A DNA stretch of 64,000 nt from Anaeromyces robustus. Its lineage: Eukaryota > Neocallimastigomycota > Neocallimastigomycetes > Neocallimastigales > Neocallimastigaceae. Each line of letters begins with the position of its first letter. Positions within the stretch are counted from its first letter, which is position 1. Shown piece after piece: positions 41,837-53,399 of the stretch. The DNA is taken from NCBI GenBank assembly GCA_002104895.1, contig MCFG01000061.1:130001-194000 (forward strand), written 5' to 3'. The notes under the pieces were generated by a model that was not told the origin of the DNA, searched no databases, and saw nothing but the letters and a program-made list of their open reading frames with translations. Both the position numbers and the translations under genes were made by a program.

Positions 41837-43599
41837 GATACAAATACAATACAAATTTAATATATAGTAATATATACAATCTAATATAATTAATATAAAA
41901 GTTCATTTTTTGTTTTATTTTCTTTTTACTTGTTTTGTATAAATCAAACGGAATTTTTTTTTAAGGTTACTATTTATTTACTTATAATTATTATCTATTT
42001 ATTTATTATAGTATATAAAAGAATGTTTATCTATTTATCTATTTATTTATCTATTCATTTATCTACTTCATTGAAGGATTTCATTAATCATAATTCAATT
42101 ACTTATTGAATAATCATAATATATTACTTTACATTTAGTATATATAGAATTCTATACAAATTATTATTAACCATCGAAAAAAAAAAAAAAGAATGATAAC
42201 CATTTATTTACTTATTTATTTATATATTTATTTCTATTTATTTATATTTATTATGATTATAAATTATTTTATATATTTATTTATTTACTTATTTATTTAT
42301 ATTTATTATTATTATAAATTATAGTTTTTTTAATTATTTGGATAATTATTATTTTTATTATAGGCCATGTTTTTTTTTATATATATTTCCCTTAATAATT
42401 AAATTATATTATATTAATATTTATATTATATAAATAATTAGAATTAGTTTTTTTTTTTTTTTTGTTTCTATTATAATATTAATTATATATATTATTATTT
42501 ATATTATTTATATTATTATTTATATTATAATTAAATATAATATTAATATTATTTATTTAATTTTTCTAATTCTATTTTTATCCTTATTTAGAAAGAATGT
42601 TTTAGCATTATTTTATATTAATACAATTTCTTATAATATATTAGAATATATTTTATATAAATTAAGGATAACATTTATTATTATTAGTATTATTATTATT
42701 TATTAATTGTATTATGATTTATGATTTATTATTTATTATTTATTATTTATTATTTAATTTGCTATTATCATAAAAATAATAACAAGATAATAAATTGAGA
42801 AAAAGTTTATAAATTAAAATGATTATTAAATATTGTACAAGTAAAAAATAACAATATATACATTATAAAACAATAAATAATTCATTAGCTCTATGATTTA
42901 TAGATTTATTTTTGTATATATTTATTATATTTATTAAATAACAACAATTAATTGAATTTTTTAAAAAAATTCTTATTCCTATTTCAATAATATTAACAAC
43001 ATATTATAATTATTTAAAAAAAAAATAATTACTAATACCTAAGGCTAATATAAACTCTATCTAAATATTATTAATGACTATATCATTATTATTATATTAA
43101 CTATTTTAAATATTTTAAATATTTTAAATATTTTTTTATTATATTTTATTTTATTTTATATTATTTTTTATGTATTAATAATTATTATTAATCCTTTAAT
43201 TTTTAAAAAATTTATTTATTTCTTTATATTATAATATATATGAATTTAGACTATTTTAGCCTTTTTCTATTTATTTACTAAAGTTTATCATATATTATAA
43301 ATAAATTAAATAATAAATAAATAAATAATAAATTAATAAATAAATATTAATAAATAAATAAATAAATATTGAAAATAAAAAAAAAAGTTTTTCTTTTTTA
43401 TAGTTATTTTTATTCTAAAATATATTTTATTAAATGGTAATACTTTAATTAATATTTATAATTAATTCTGTTAATAGATTTAAATAATCATAATATATGA
43501 TTTAATATATTTATTAAATGTAATCTATATATTATGGGATAAATTTTATATATTAATAGATTGTTTTTTATTATTTTATTCTATTCTATTTTATTATAA

Positions 43600-43735
43600 T
43601 ATATTATATTTCATTTTATTCTATTATTATATTATAATTTATTATATTTCATTTTATTCTATTATTATATTATAATTTATTATATTTCATTTTATTCTAT
43701 TATTATATTATAATTTATTATATTTTTATTCTATT
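43600..43735. repeat. 38-bp minisatellite, nearly four units
   Basis: The unit TATTATATTTCATTTTATTC with TATTATTATATTATAATT repeats with a spacing of exactly 38 bp (the C of TTTC falls at 43612, 43650 and 43688). The last unit is partial. Confidence 0.85.
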
Positions 43736-45558
43736 ATTTTATTATTTTTGCTTAAATATTTTTCTTTTCTTTTTTCTATTTACAAAAAAAAAAAATTTAA
43801 TAATTTTTTTTACCCTATATTATAATTATATTATAATTATAATATAATATATATAAATATATTAATATAATTAAATAATTAAATAATACAATGATAATAT
43901 TGAATTTTTTTTATTAAGAATTATATTTATTATTAATATTATTTAAAATATAAATATTTTTTTAAAATTATATTATTAATTATCTCACTTTTAATTATGT
44001 CAATTTTTTATAATATATATTATGTTTATAAATATAATATATTAATTTTAAAAAGATATTCTATATTTTATTATATTTGTTTCAATTACTAATTTATTTA
44101 ATTATATTGTATTCATAATGTATATTAAGTTTGTATTACATTAACTTATTTAAATTTATTATAATTCTAATATAATTATAATATAATTCTAATATATTCT
44201 ATTTAATTTAATAATAAATAAATAATTTATACTATATAAATTAAATAATTCTTTTTTTTTCTTAAATTTATTATAGAATAATTAATTAATTAATTATTAA
44301 TTATTAATTTATTTATTTAGCAAATTAAACAAATTTATTATACCGTTTCAAAAAAAAAAAAAAATAAAAAAATTTAGGATGATTATTTAATTATTTTTTA
44401 AATTCATAATTAATTGAATTAACTCTTTTAATTTATTAAAATATATTATAATTATATCTTAAATTATACTGTTTCATTATATATTAATTATAGTATTAGT
44501 ATATTTTATTATATTGTAAATTTTAGATTATATATCAATATTTTATAATTGATCACTAATAAATTTAAAATTAAAATTATATTAAATCTATATATTATAA
44601 TATATAATTATAATATTAGAAATTTTATATATTACTTTATAATTAAATATTATTATTTTATATGAATGATTATATAATTTGATTATAATCATAGTAATAA
44701 TAGAGAAAAAAAAAATATAAATAATTTAATTTTTTCTCATCAATTTTTTTTTTATTAACTTTTTATTTATATTTAAAAAGTTTTTATTAAAAGATAATTA
44801 TTAATTTAAAGTTTTAACCGCAAGAAAAAAACATTTAAATTAAAAAAAAAAAAAGAATTATTTTTTTTTTATAAAAAAAAATATTATACCTTTTATAAAT
44901 AAATAGGTAAATATTAAATATTATTATTTAAAAGTTGTTAATATAAAATAATATAAAAAAAAAATTTTTTTTTCTTAGGAAATTTATTGCATTGCTGGAG
45001 AAAGAAAAAAAAATTAATGAAAAGAATTTATAGGAAAAAAATAAATTAATAAAGCAATATAAACATTTTAAGTAAAAAGATATTCTTAGAATATATAAAA
45101 TCCAATATTATAATAATATAGATATAATAGATAATATTATAATAGCATTGTTGAGAATTAATTAATTATGGATTTGTTTTAACAAAAAAAAGAAAAAAAA
45201 AACAAAAAAAAAAACAATATTAATATAAATAAATAATTGTACATAAAATTTTTTAGTAAATTGATGAATCAAAAAAATAAATGAAAATCATCCAATTATA
45301 GAAATTTTTTTATTAATAATTAATTTTGTGGCTTATTAATAATATTAATAAAAATTATATAAATAGAAAAACATTTTCTTTAAAAAAAAAAATTTTTTTT
45401 TCTTTTTTTAAAAAAAAAAATTATTTATTTAAAAAAAAAATTAAATAGAAATAAAAAAAATAAAAATAAAAATAAAATAAAAATAAAATAAAATAAAAAA
45501 TTAACAGAAATAAAATATATAAAATTTGTAAATAATAATATAGATATAAATAGACAAA

Positions 45559-46284
45559 ATGAAATTCACTAAAGTTGCTTCTGCTCTTCTTTTAGCTGGT
45601 GCTGCCCTTGCTCAACAAAACGATAGCAATGGTACTTGTGGTAACTACATGGGTTGTGATAGAACTAAGGTTCCAACCCAAGAACTTTCTGGAGAAATTA
45701 AATTAGTTGCCACTAATGATAAATTTGACCCAAATATTCACTACAAGGTTGGTGGTAAGGTTGTTATTGTTAATGATTGTGAATTTAAGGTTGAAGGTTT
45801 CTACATGTGGCCACAACCATCTAAGCCAGTTAAATTCTTTGGTACTTCAGCTACTATATATAATGGTGTTGTTCTTAGTCATCAAGAAGTTAAAGCTACT
45901 GAAACTCCAGTTGATTTAACTTTTGATGTTCAAAATACTGATTTATACTGTAAGGTTGCTTTAATTAATGAAGTTTCAAGATTCACTATTACTGAAACTG
46001 AAACTAACCAACTTATTGGTTATGCTGATATTGTTGGTAGCACTGCTGGTCAACCAGGTGGTACTGCTTCTTCAGGCTCTTCTTCAGGCTCTTCTTCAGG
46101 TTCTTCATCCTCAGCTCCAGCTGCCTCCCAAGCTCCAGCTGCTTCATCATCTTCAGCTCCAGCTGCTACTAACAGTGGAAACAATACATCTGCTAATGCT
46201 CCAAGTTCAAGTGATGCTACTACTTCAAAGTGGACTATGGGTCTCTTAGCCCTTTCTTCTGCTGTTGCTTACCTTCTTGCTTAA
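45559..46284 (+). CDS. Probable GPI-anchored surface protein with a DM13-like domain, 241 aa
   Basis: Single-exon gene; the start ATG sits in the favourable context ACAAAATGA. Signal peptide 1-18 (KFTKVASALLLAGAALA, then QQND). The central domain (about 42-152) has HYKVGGKVVIVNDCEFKVEG followed by F-Y-MWPQPSKPVKFFG, resembling the DM13 pattern of an H-x-V-x-G-x-V-x-I-x-D-D-C opening and an F-Y core. DM13 is a small beta-sandwich of extracellular proteins thought to bind haem or take part in redox. A Gly/Ser/Ala/Pro-rich stalk (about 158-222) follows, and the C-terminus is hydrophobic (MGLLALSSAVAYLLA), as in GPI-anchored wall proteins. Codon use is strongly biased to GGT, GCT, AAG and TTC and much richer in GC than the other genes, suggesting high expression. 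The DM13 assignment is by eye; the surface-protein architecture is firmer. Confidence 0.85.
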   Translation: MKFTKVASALLLAGAALAQQNDSNGTCGNYMGCDRTKVPTQELSGEIKLVATNDKFDPNIHYKVGGKVVIVNDCEFKVEGFYMWPQPSKPVKFFGTSATIYNGVVLSHQEVKATETPVDLTFDVQNTDLYCKVALINEVSRFTITETETNQLIGYADIVGSTAGQPGGTASSGSSSGSSSGSSSSAPAASQAPAASSSSAPAATNSGNNTSANAPSSSDATTSKWTMGLLALSSAVAYLLA

Positions 46285-47030
46285 ATTTAAAAAGTAAAAA
46301 GACAACTAAAAATGAACATTATTATAAATAGTGTTTGAAAAACCAGAATTTTTTTTTAATATATTATCGAAAAAAAAAAAATAATGGAAGAGTAAACACG
46401 ACATTAATATATAAATTAAATAATTTAAAAATATAATATATAAATTTAATATTAAATATTAATATAAAATAATATAAACGACTTTTTTAAGATATTTAAA
46501 ATATTTTTAAATTTTAAATATTTTAAAAATAAAAATAAAAGATAGAAGATATAACTATATATTAAAAACAATATTCATTATTGTCAGTAAAATATTTTTT
46601 TTATTTTTTTATAAAAAAAATATAAAATTTAACATTAATATTATTATTAATATATATAAATTAAATAAATATAAATATAAAAAAAAAATATAAAAAAAAA
46701 ATAATAAAAGTAATAAATAATAAAATATATAAAATATAAATATAAAAGAAAAATAAAATTTAAAATATTAAATATAAAAAAATTTTATTAAGAAATTAAA
46801 CAATAAGATTAAGATTAAAAAGAAAGTAAAATAAAATAAGGAAATAAAAATAAAAAAAATAAAAAAAAAAATAAAATTAAATAAAATAAAATAAAATTAT
46901 AAAAAAAAAAATTAAAAATAAAAATATATATATATTTAAATAAAATAATAATTTAAAGGTGTAATTCTAAATATAATTTTAGTGTAGTTTTTTTTTTTTT
47001 TCTTTTTTCTTTATTCTTTTTTCTTTTTTA
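46285..47030. other. Intergenic A+T-rich region between the surface-protein gene and LINE copies
   Basis: Only A-rich and TA-rich simple sequence is seen. No gene or terminator motif can be singled out. Confidence 0.6.
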
Positions 47031-47460
47031 TTTTTTGGAGAACCTTATATCTGTCTGTCTTCCAAAAGCTTTGTGTTAAAAAAATTAATGGACAATTTTC
47101 TGATTCCTTCAATATATTTAAAGGACTTCGACAAGGATGTCTTCCTCCTCCCCATATCTCCTCCTTATACTTTTTTTTAATTTGTTGATCAACAACATCT
47201 TCTGGCTTCCGGATTATGAGAATATGAGAATACGCAGCTGGATTTTCAATTTAATTTAATAGTTTAGTTAGGACCAGTAATAACCCTAATGTAGATAATA
47301 GAATTAATAGTATTGTTAAGGGTTATAAAAGTAGTAATAATATGAGAATTAATAGTATTAGTAATATAGATATATTAGGTAATAAAAAAATAGTTAATAG
47401 GTATAGTATTTATATTTTTTTAATTGGTGGATCAATAAAAGTGACGTACAAATTGTGTGC

Positions 47461-47516
<56 letters not shown>

Positions 47517-48076
47517 ATTGGTGGAAGGGATTATGGTTTTAGTGATAGAATTAACAATAGTCCATATAAAAAGGAATGGGAATGTTTGTTTAAGTGTCAG
47601 ACTGAATCTGGTACTTATTCAAAATCCCCATTCTTGTTGCGATCTGCGGCTCTATTGAATGATATCATGCCTGTTGTCTGTAAAAGACAAACATATATTG
47701 TTCAATAAATTTAAAACCAACCTCTCCAAGGAACGTCAATGCTGATAACACAGTAGGACAGCCTAGTAGGGCAAATGCCGATCCTATTTCCGACCCTAGT
47801 GGAATAGGATAGATCAATTTTACTTTAATTCTATATTTAGAATTAAGGGCTTGTATGGATTTATTGTTTTTTAAATATTATTATACTATTTTTTTTTTTT
47901 TTTCCCTCCAGTATTATTTATTATTATCTATAATATATTACTGGTTTTTATTTTTTTTTTTAGTATCATTTTTTTTCATTATGTGTTTTTTTATGATTCA
48001 TGTATTTTAATATTTAAATTCAATAAAGTTGACGTACAAATTGTGTGCCATAAAAAAAAAAAAAAAAAAAAAAAAA
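47031..48076 (+). mobile_element. LINE copy C: internally deleted and rearranged
   Basis: Bases 47031-47215 match the RT segment found at 51409-51560 of the long copy, but with many small gains (CTGTCTGTC, CCTCCTCC, CTCCTCC). The element then jumps to sequence matching about 52680, so about 1.1 kb of the RT is missing. From 47258 it follows the C-terminal coding region and 3' UTR to GACGTACAAATTGTGTGCCAT plus 26 or more A (to 48076). A separate very short LINE insertion (47431-47514) interrupts it. No target duplication is clear. It is not functional. Confidence 0.85.
47421..47524 (+). mobile_element. Ultra-short LINE 3'-end insertion inside LINE copy C
   Basis: The insert 47431-47514 consists of A, the last 32 nt of the LINE (TCAATAAAAGTGACGTACAA, then ATTGTGTGCCAT) and about 50 A. 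Perfect 10-bp copies of TAATTGGTGG flank it at 47421-47430 and 47515-47524. The uninterrupted version of the target, TTTTAATTGGTGGAAGGGAT, is present in the long copy at about 52848-52867, which proves the insertion. Confidence 0.93.
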
Positions 48077-48137
48077 TATGGTACAATTATTGGCCTGCCT
48101 ACTGAGCCTTTAATTGGACAATTATATTCAACTACCT

Positions 48138-48220
48138 CTTCTGAGGACCTGTACTTCCATTCATTTGGAATGCTCAGAAGAGGGTAAATGCCTGTCGATA
48201 CATGGCGACGTTAAGGGCAT
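48138..48220 (+). other. Predicted structured RNA in the presumed LINE 5' region
   Basis: Stem CTTCTGAG/CTCAGAAG (48138-48145 with 48173-48180) encloses TTCCA/TGGAA (48155-48159 with 48166-48170). It is followed by ATGCC/GGCAT (48188-48192 with 48216-48220) enclosing GTCG/CGAC (48194-48197 with 48206-48209). The stretch is much richer in GC than its surroundings. Some LINEs carry self-cleaving ribozymes or structured 5' UTRs; no named ribozyme consensus was matched. Confidence 0.45.
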
Positions 48221-49124
48221 TTTATGAAGTCTCCTCAATAATTGTTCTTTTTTCTAATAATATGTATAAGTTGGATATGCAGGAAATGAGTTATTTGTAT
48301 TTTCTTTTAAATTTACCTTTCATGTATTTCTGTATATTATCACTGTATGAATCCATTGTAATTGCTTTAATTATTGTATGAGCTTGATTCACTCAAAAGC
48401 ATGTGCTTATACTTTATTAGAATTTAGAATAGTTATTTTTGAGTTCTTCACCTTTAACTTTTTTTTTAATTTTCATGAATTTAAGAATTTACAAGATTTC
48501 AAATATATTTACATTCGCAAAAAGAGATTTTTATAACAACTATCAATATTCTACAAGTGTTTTTATAATAGAGTAAAGAAGATAAACAATTGATAAATTT
48601 AAACAAAAGAAAAAAAAAAAAAAGAAAAAATTTACATTCAGTTATTACTAGTCTACATTTTTAACTCGATTTTTTTAGTTTAGTACTTTCATTTTACTTT
48701 TTTTATTTTTTTCATCAATATTAAATATAGATCATAATGGTATGAAATTTTTATAATAGTAACGAAAATAGCAATGTTTTTGTTCGTGGATTCCGCTGTT
48801 ATGGAACTGATATTAACAACACTAGCATTATCTTCATCAATGGCCTTCACTCATGGACCAATGCATATATGATGGATTTTCTGGAATCAAATCTTAAGGA
48901 ATTCAACAAGTACATTCTTTCAGTTAAACGATCTATGTGTTCTAGAGGTTGGTATTTTAGGATCAAAGTTTTATCATCTGACTTTAAATTCGATGATTTC
49001 AAAAAGAAATTTGTATCATATATCTCAAATGCTAGCTTGTCGTATAGTAATTGCACTCATTATATTCGTAAAAGGTCACTTCAACAGATCAGAAATCAAC
49101 TATTTTCTCCTTCAACAAAACTTT

Positions 49125-49290
49125 AATGATTCAATTAATAACCAAAGTAATTCTACAACAAACTTAAATGATTCAATTAATAACCAAAGTAAGTCTACAA
49201 ACAAACTTAAATGATTCAATCAATAACCAAAGAAATTCTACAACAAACTTAAATGATTCAATTAATAACCAAAGTAATTCTACTACAACA
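49125..49290 (+). repeat. Four 42-bp coding tandem repeats within the LINE
   Basis: Units 49125-49166, 49167-49209 (43 nt), 49210-49251 and 49252-49290 (partial) encode N-D-S-I-N-N-Q-S-N-S-T-T-N-L. The one-base gain in unit 2 shifts the frame. The array lies between the RRM-like segment and the endonuclease, where it would be a hydrophilic linker. Confidence 0.88.
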
Positions 49291-51023
49291 TCCTCACAAT
49301 CTAATACTTCAGATTCTTTCCAACGCAAACTCATTAGTTTAGTATACACTCTAATCTCAACACTCTTAATTCTATCAAGAATAAGTTTACTTTTTGTCTC
49401 AGTTGGAATACCAATGGATGGAACCACGAAAAGAAAGATAGTATCGAATACTTTATCACATTATTCAAACCTCTTTTTCTCTGTTTTTCAAGAAACAAAG
49501 AACGGTTCTGGTGCCAATAGTAGTCAACCATGTAAAGTCACTATTCCCAATTACCGATATTTTGTTAGAAGAGCCGTTGATAGTATTCCAGGCATGAGAG
49601 GTTTATTTTTAGGTTATCATAAATCTTGTCAAGCAATACTTGAAGAGAATTCATTTAATTACATTATTTCCCTAACTAATTATAATATATACGACTCTAA
49701 ATGCTCTGTTGGAAATGTATATATCCCTGTCAGCCCTCATTCTACACAAGTGAAGTGTGCTTTAAGCAAGAAAGTTATTGATTGGGCTTAATTTCATTCG
49801 TGATCATGCTTTTCTATTTCTTGTTGGGGAATTTAAACAAATGAAAAACAGGTGGACCTTGAAGAAAAAATATCACGGATTTAATGGTTTGGGAATTAAT
49901 TTTACCTCTTCAATAGTTCAGAATCTCTTTGGGTTTCAAGGTAATTTATCTTCAAATATTGATCATGCCTTTGGTTATTATAAAATGTTGAACTTAATAT
50001 CTAATGCCCTTCCTTTATTGATATCACCCAAGTCCTCTGAGTCATAAACCCTAATGTTAGTAAATTGTAAGAAAATTTTTGTTGATCTCTCCTTTACTCA
50101 CCCAAAAAAGGTTTTCCAAAATGGAAATAGAAATTCGCTGTAGGAAATGAAAATACGATATTGTTTTGACAATAACAAAGTTTTGCTTATTTTTAAATAA
50201 TAGATCTTTTTAATAATCTCTCTTTCTATTGAAATGATCTAGTGATAATTTTTAATACTTCTACCAAATTGCAGAGACCTTGGAATATTAAACATCTTCT
50301 ACTGAAATTAGGAACAATCAATGTTTTCCATATGCTCACGTAATTATTACTGGTCTTCCAAAGAATTCATAAAAGCTGAAGTATCGACAAATTAAAAAGA
50401 GCATTTAAGATTATGAAACCTAATAATTTTATTATCCTTGTTGCATCCTCTTATAATAAATAATGCCAACTATCTCATAAAAAATGAATGAATTTTAGAG
50501 ACAAAACTATTTAATTTTGGATAAGTAGGCTGCGAGGCTTCCTTATAAAAAAATGACAGCAAGAAAAATCATTGGTCCAATGGAATTAAAGAAAAATATT
50601 AAAAATAACAATCAGGAGTTATCTATACTCAATCCTCATCAGAGAACCACCAAAATAAACTTAGTGTATAGTACTTAAGATCATTAGATGTGGGCAATTA
50701 TTATAAGAAAACTTAGTTTATGAACTCTACTGGACATAGCATGAATAAAAAATTTGGAAGAATTCTCCGCGCCTATAATCGTAATAAAGAGTGGAAAATA
50801 AACATAGTTATGGGATATTAACAAGAATATCAGCCATTGAAGAAATCAAAAGGCCAATCCCTTTCTATCCCTAACTTTAAAAAGCCTCAGGTCCCGATGG
50901 TATCCCTATGAATTTTATAAAGCTTTAATTCCGATTCCTCTTCCGAATGACTCTGTAAATAATGATTCCTATGTTCCCGGCTGTCTGTAAGTTGTTTCTG
51001 TTTTCTTAATAATCGTATTTGGA

Positions 51024-53144
51024 ATGGTGTTTCCCTACTTTTTTTTTGGAATAAATGCATCCATTGTTTCTATCCCAAAAAAAGGCGATCTTTCTAATTG
51101 TGATAACTATCGTGGTATCTCTCTTATCAATAATGGTATTAAGATTCTTTCGAAAATTATTGCTTCTAGAATTTCTGAATATGGTATAAGTCATGGATTC
51201 ATTAGACCAGAACAATTTGGCTTTCGGAATAAGGAAGAATGTATTAGTCTTTTTATCTCTATTCTTTCTATTTGTCAAAGACGTAAATTCAAAGGGGAAG
51301 ATACTTATTTAGCTTTTCTGGATCTTAAAAAAGCTTACGATTCTGTGCCCATCTATAACATTTTATCGAAAATTTATACCCTTGGTATACAAGGAAAATG
51401 CTTTCAATTTTTGGAGAACCTATATCTGTCTTCCAAAGCTTGTGTTAAAATTAATGGACAATTTTCCGATTCCTTCAGTATACTTAAAGGAGTTCGACAA
51501 GGATGTCCCTTATCTCCTATACTTTTTAATTTGTTTATCAACGACATCTTCAACGATTGCCTGCATAATGGTGTGAAAATAGATACTGAATATTGCTGTG
51601 GAGGATTATTTGCTGATGATATTGTTCTTTGTGCCCCTAGTAGATCTCGTATGAATAAACTTCTTCGCTCAGTTAGTAAATGGGCTAAGGACAATGAGAT
51701 GACTTTTGGAATTAATAAATGTGCCACATTAGCTGTTAGACATGAAAATTCGGAATATATTCTTAGAGAAGACCCTACCTTTTATTTAACAGGAATCCCA
51801 ATCCCTAAAACAGATTGTTATACTTACCTTGGTGTTCCCTTTCACAAATCTCTAGATTTAAAATTCGTTATTAGTAAAATGAAAAATAAAGTTAGTAAGG
51901 CTTTGTTTTCAATTCAAGGTTTTTTAAAAAATGATCTGATTCCTATTCCTCTTAAAAGAACTTTATTCTCTGCAAAAGTTATTGGACAAGTTTCCTATTA
52001 CGCTCCTTTGCTTGGTTCTAACAAAAACAATACTAGTTCTACACAAACAATTATTAACAAAGGTTTTTATTGGATTTTAGGCTACTCGAAACCTAATTCT
52101 TTTGTTTCTATTTATTGCATCTCAAAAGAACTCAATATTCCTCCACTTTCTGGTAAATGTGCTTTAGCTCAGGTTAGATGTTTTAATAAGTGGAAGGACT
52201 CCAACTGCATTATCTCTAAGATAGTTAATAATGTTGCTACAACAAGAAAATGGACTTGGGACAAAGAAAGTAAAATATTAAATGATAAATTAAACAATAT
52301 TTCATCCTCTTCTAAAGAAATTATGGAATTCTATTGGGACAGAGACATGAACAGTGATAAATCAATTAAAGCTAAAACTTATAAAATGTACAAATTTGAA
52401 GAATCAAGGAATTACTTAAAACTTAATCTAGAATATCCTGAATATAGCAAAGGTTTTAGGTGGATACTTAGGGCAAGATGTGGATATAAAATCGATGCTA
52501 GAGTTGCTAAAGCTGCAAAAATGATTAATAATTCTTGTCCTAATTGTTGTTCATGTTGTTTCCATTGTGACAGTTATCAGAGAATTGATCATTGGTTTAT
52601 AAATTGTTTCTTATTTAAAAATCTTCGTATTGATCACTTCTCTGATCTAGATAGAAATTTTTTTTATTTTTTAGATAGTCTTTTTAATAGTTTAGTTAGG
52701 ACCAGTAATAACCCTAGTGTAGATAATAGAATTAATAGTATTGTTAAGGGTTATAAAAATAGTAATAATATGAGGTTTAATTGTATTAGTAATATAGATA
52801 TATTAGTTAATAAAAAAATAGTTAATAGGTATAGTATTTATATTTTTTTAATTGGTGGAAGGGATTATGGTTTTAGTGATAGAATTAACGATAGTCCATA
52901 CAAAATGGAATGGGAATGTTTGTTTAAGTGTCAGACTGAATCTGGTACTTATTCAAAATCCCCATTCTTGTTGCGATCTGCGGCTCTATTGAATGATATC
53001 ATGCCTGTTGTCTGTAAAAGACAACATATATTGTTCAATAAATTTAAAACCAACCTCTCCAGGAACGTCAATGCTGATAACACAGTAGGACAGCCTAGTA
53101 GGGCAAATGCCGATCCTATTTCCGACCCTAGTGGAATAGGATAG
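51024..53144 (+). CDS. LINE reverse transcriptase and C-terminal domain, intact 706-codon frame
   Basis: The RT of a non-LTR retrotransposon, which makes cDNA at the nicked target. Visible motifs: IVSIPKKGD and NYRGISL (residues 14-34), FRPEQFGFR-like region (59-68), motif A FLDLKKAYDS (98-107), motif B VRQGCPLSPILFNLFINDIF (157-176), motif C FADDIVLC (196-203) and YLGVPF. A long C-terminal domain ends with a Cys/His cluster (about 505-528: CPNCCSCC, then H and C), the usual LINE knuckle. The annotated Met is only the first in an open stretch; the true protein would begin upstream with the endonuclease, which is broken here. The frame ends at TAG 53142-53144, followed by a 3' UTR of about 240 bp. 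Copies A, B, C and E share the same C-terminus at near identity. Confidence 0.88.
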   Translation: MVFPYFFFGINASIVSIPKKGDLSNCDNYRGISLINNGIKILSKIIASRISEYGISHGFIRPEQFGFRNKEECISLFISILSICQRRKFKGEDTYLAFLDLKKAYDSVPIYNILSKIYTLGIQGKCFQFLENLYLSSKACVKINGQFSDSFSILKGVRQGCPLSPILFNLFINDIFNDCLHNGVKIDTEYCCGGLFADDIVLCAPSRSRMNKLLRSVSKWAKDNEMTFGINKCATLAVRHENSEYILREDPTFYLTGIPIPKTDCYTYLGVPFHKSLDLKFVISKMKNKVSKALFSIQGFLKNDLIPIPLKRTLFSAKVIGQVSYYAPLLGSNKNNTSSTQTIINKGFYWILGYSKPNSFVSIYCISKELNIPPLSGKCALAQVRCFNKWKDSNCIISKIVNNVATTRKWTWDKESKILNDKLNNISSSSKEIMEFYWDRDMNSDKSIKAKTYKMYKFEESRNYLKLNLEYPEYSKGFRWILRARCGYKIDARVAKAAKMINNSCPNCCSCCFHCDSYQRIDHWFINCFLFKNLRIDHFSDLDRNFFYFLDSLFNSLVRTSNNPSVDNRINSIVKGYKNSNNMRFNCISNIDILVNKKIVNRYSIYIFLIGGRDYGFSDRINDSPYKMEWECLFKCQTESGTYSKSPFLLRSAALLNDIMPVVCKRQHILFNKFKTNLSRNVNADNTVGQPSRANADPISDPSGIG

Positions 53145-53399
53145 ATCAATTTTACTTTAATTCTATATTTAGAATTAAGGGCTTGTATGGATTTATTGTT
53201 TTTAAATATTATTATACTATTTTTTTTTCCCCTTTAGTATTATTTATTATTATCTGTAATATTTTACTGGTTTTTATTTTTTTTTAGTATCATTTTTTTT
53301 TTCATTATGTGTTTTTTTTATGATTCATGTATTTTAATATTTAAATTCAATAAAGTTGACGTACAAATTGTGTGCCATAAAAAAAAATTGTTTTAGATA

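Larger units (their letters stand above)
48077..53387 (+). mobile_element. LINE copy D: longest copy, APE endonuclease plus reverse transcriptase
   Basis: The order is: a possible 5' UTR with hairpins (48077 to about 48740); an open segment 48746-49126 (VFVRGFRCYGTDI..., perhaps RRM/ORF1-like); four 42-43 bp tandem repeats (49125-49290); an APE-type endonuclease (about 49340-50040) with SWNTNGWN, QETKN, GNVYIPVSPHS, LVGEFKQ and SSNIDHAF; a decayed linker with KASGPDGIP at 50881; then the RT and C-terminal frame 51024-53144, the 3' UTR and a 9-A tail. The endonuclease is split over at least three frames (shifts near 49378-49480, 49790 and beyond) and the linker has many stops, so the copy is not autonomous. 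The 5' boundary is uncertain: 48077 is simply the end of the poly(A) of copy C, and no target duplication was identified. The clade is undecided; Tad1/L1-like is a guess. Confidence 0.85.

Noticed and set aside
49125-49290. CRISPR-like array
   Set aside because: The units are directly adjacent with no spacers and lie in LINE coding sequence of a eukaryote.
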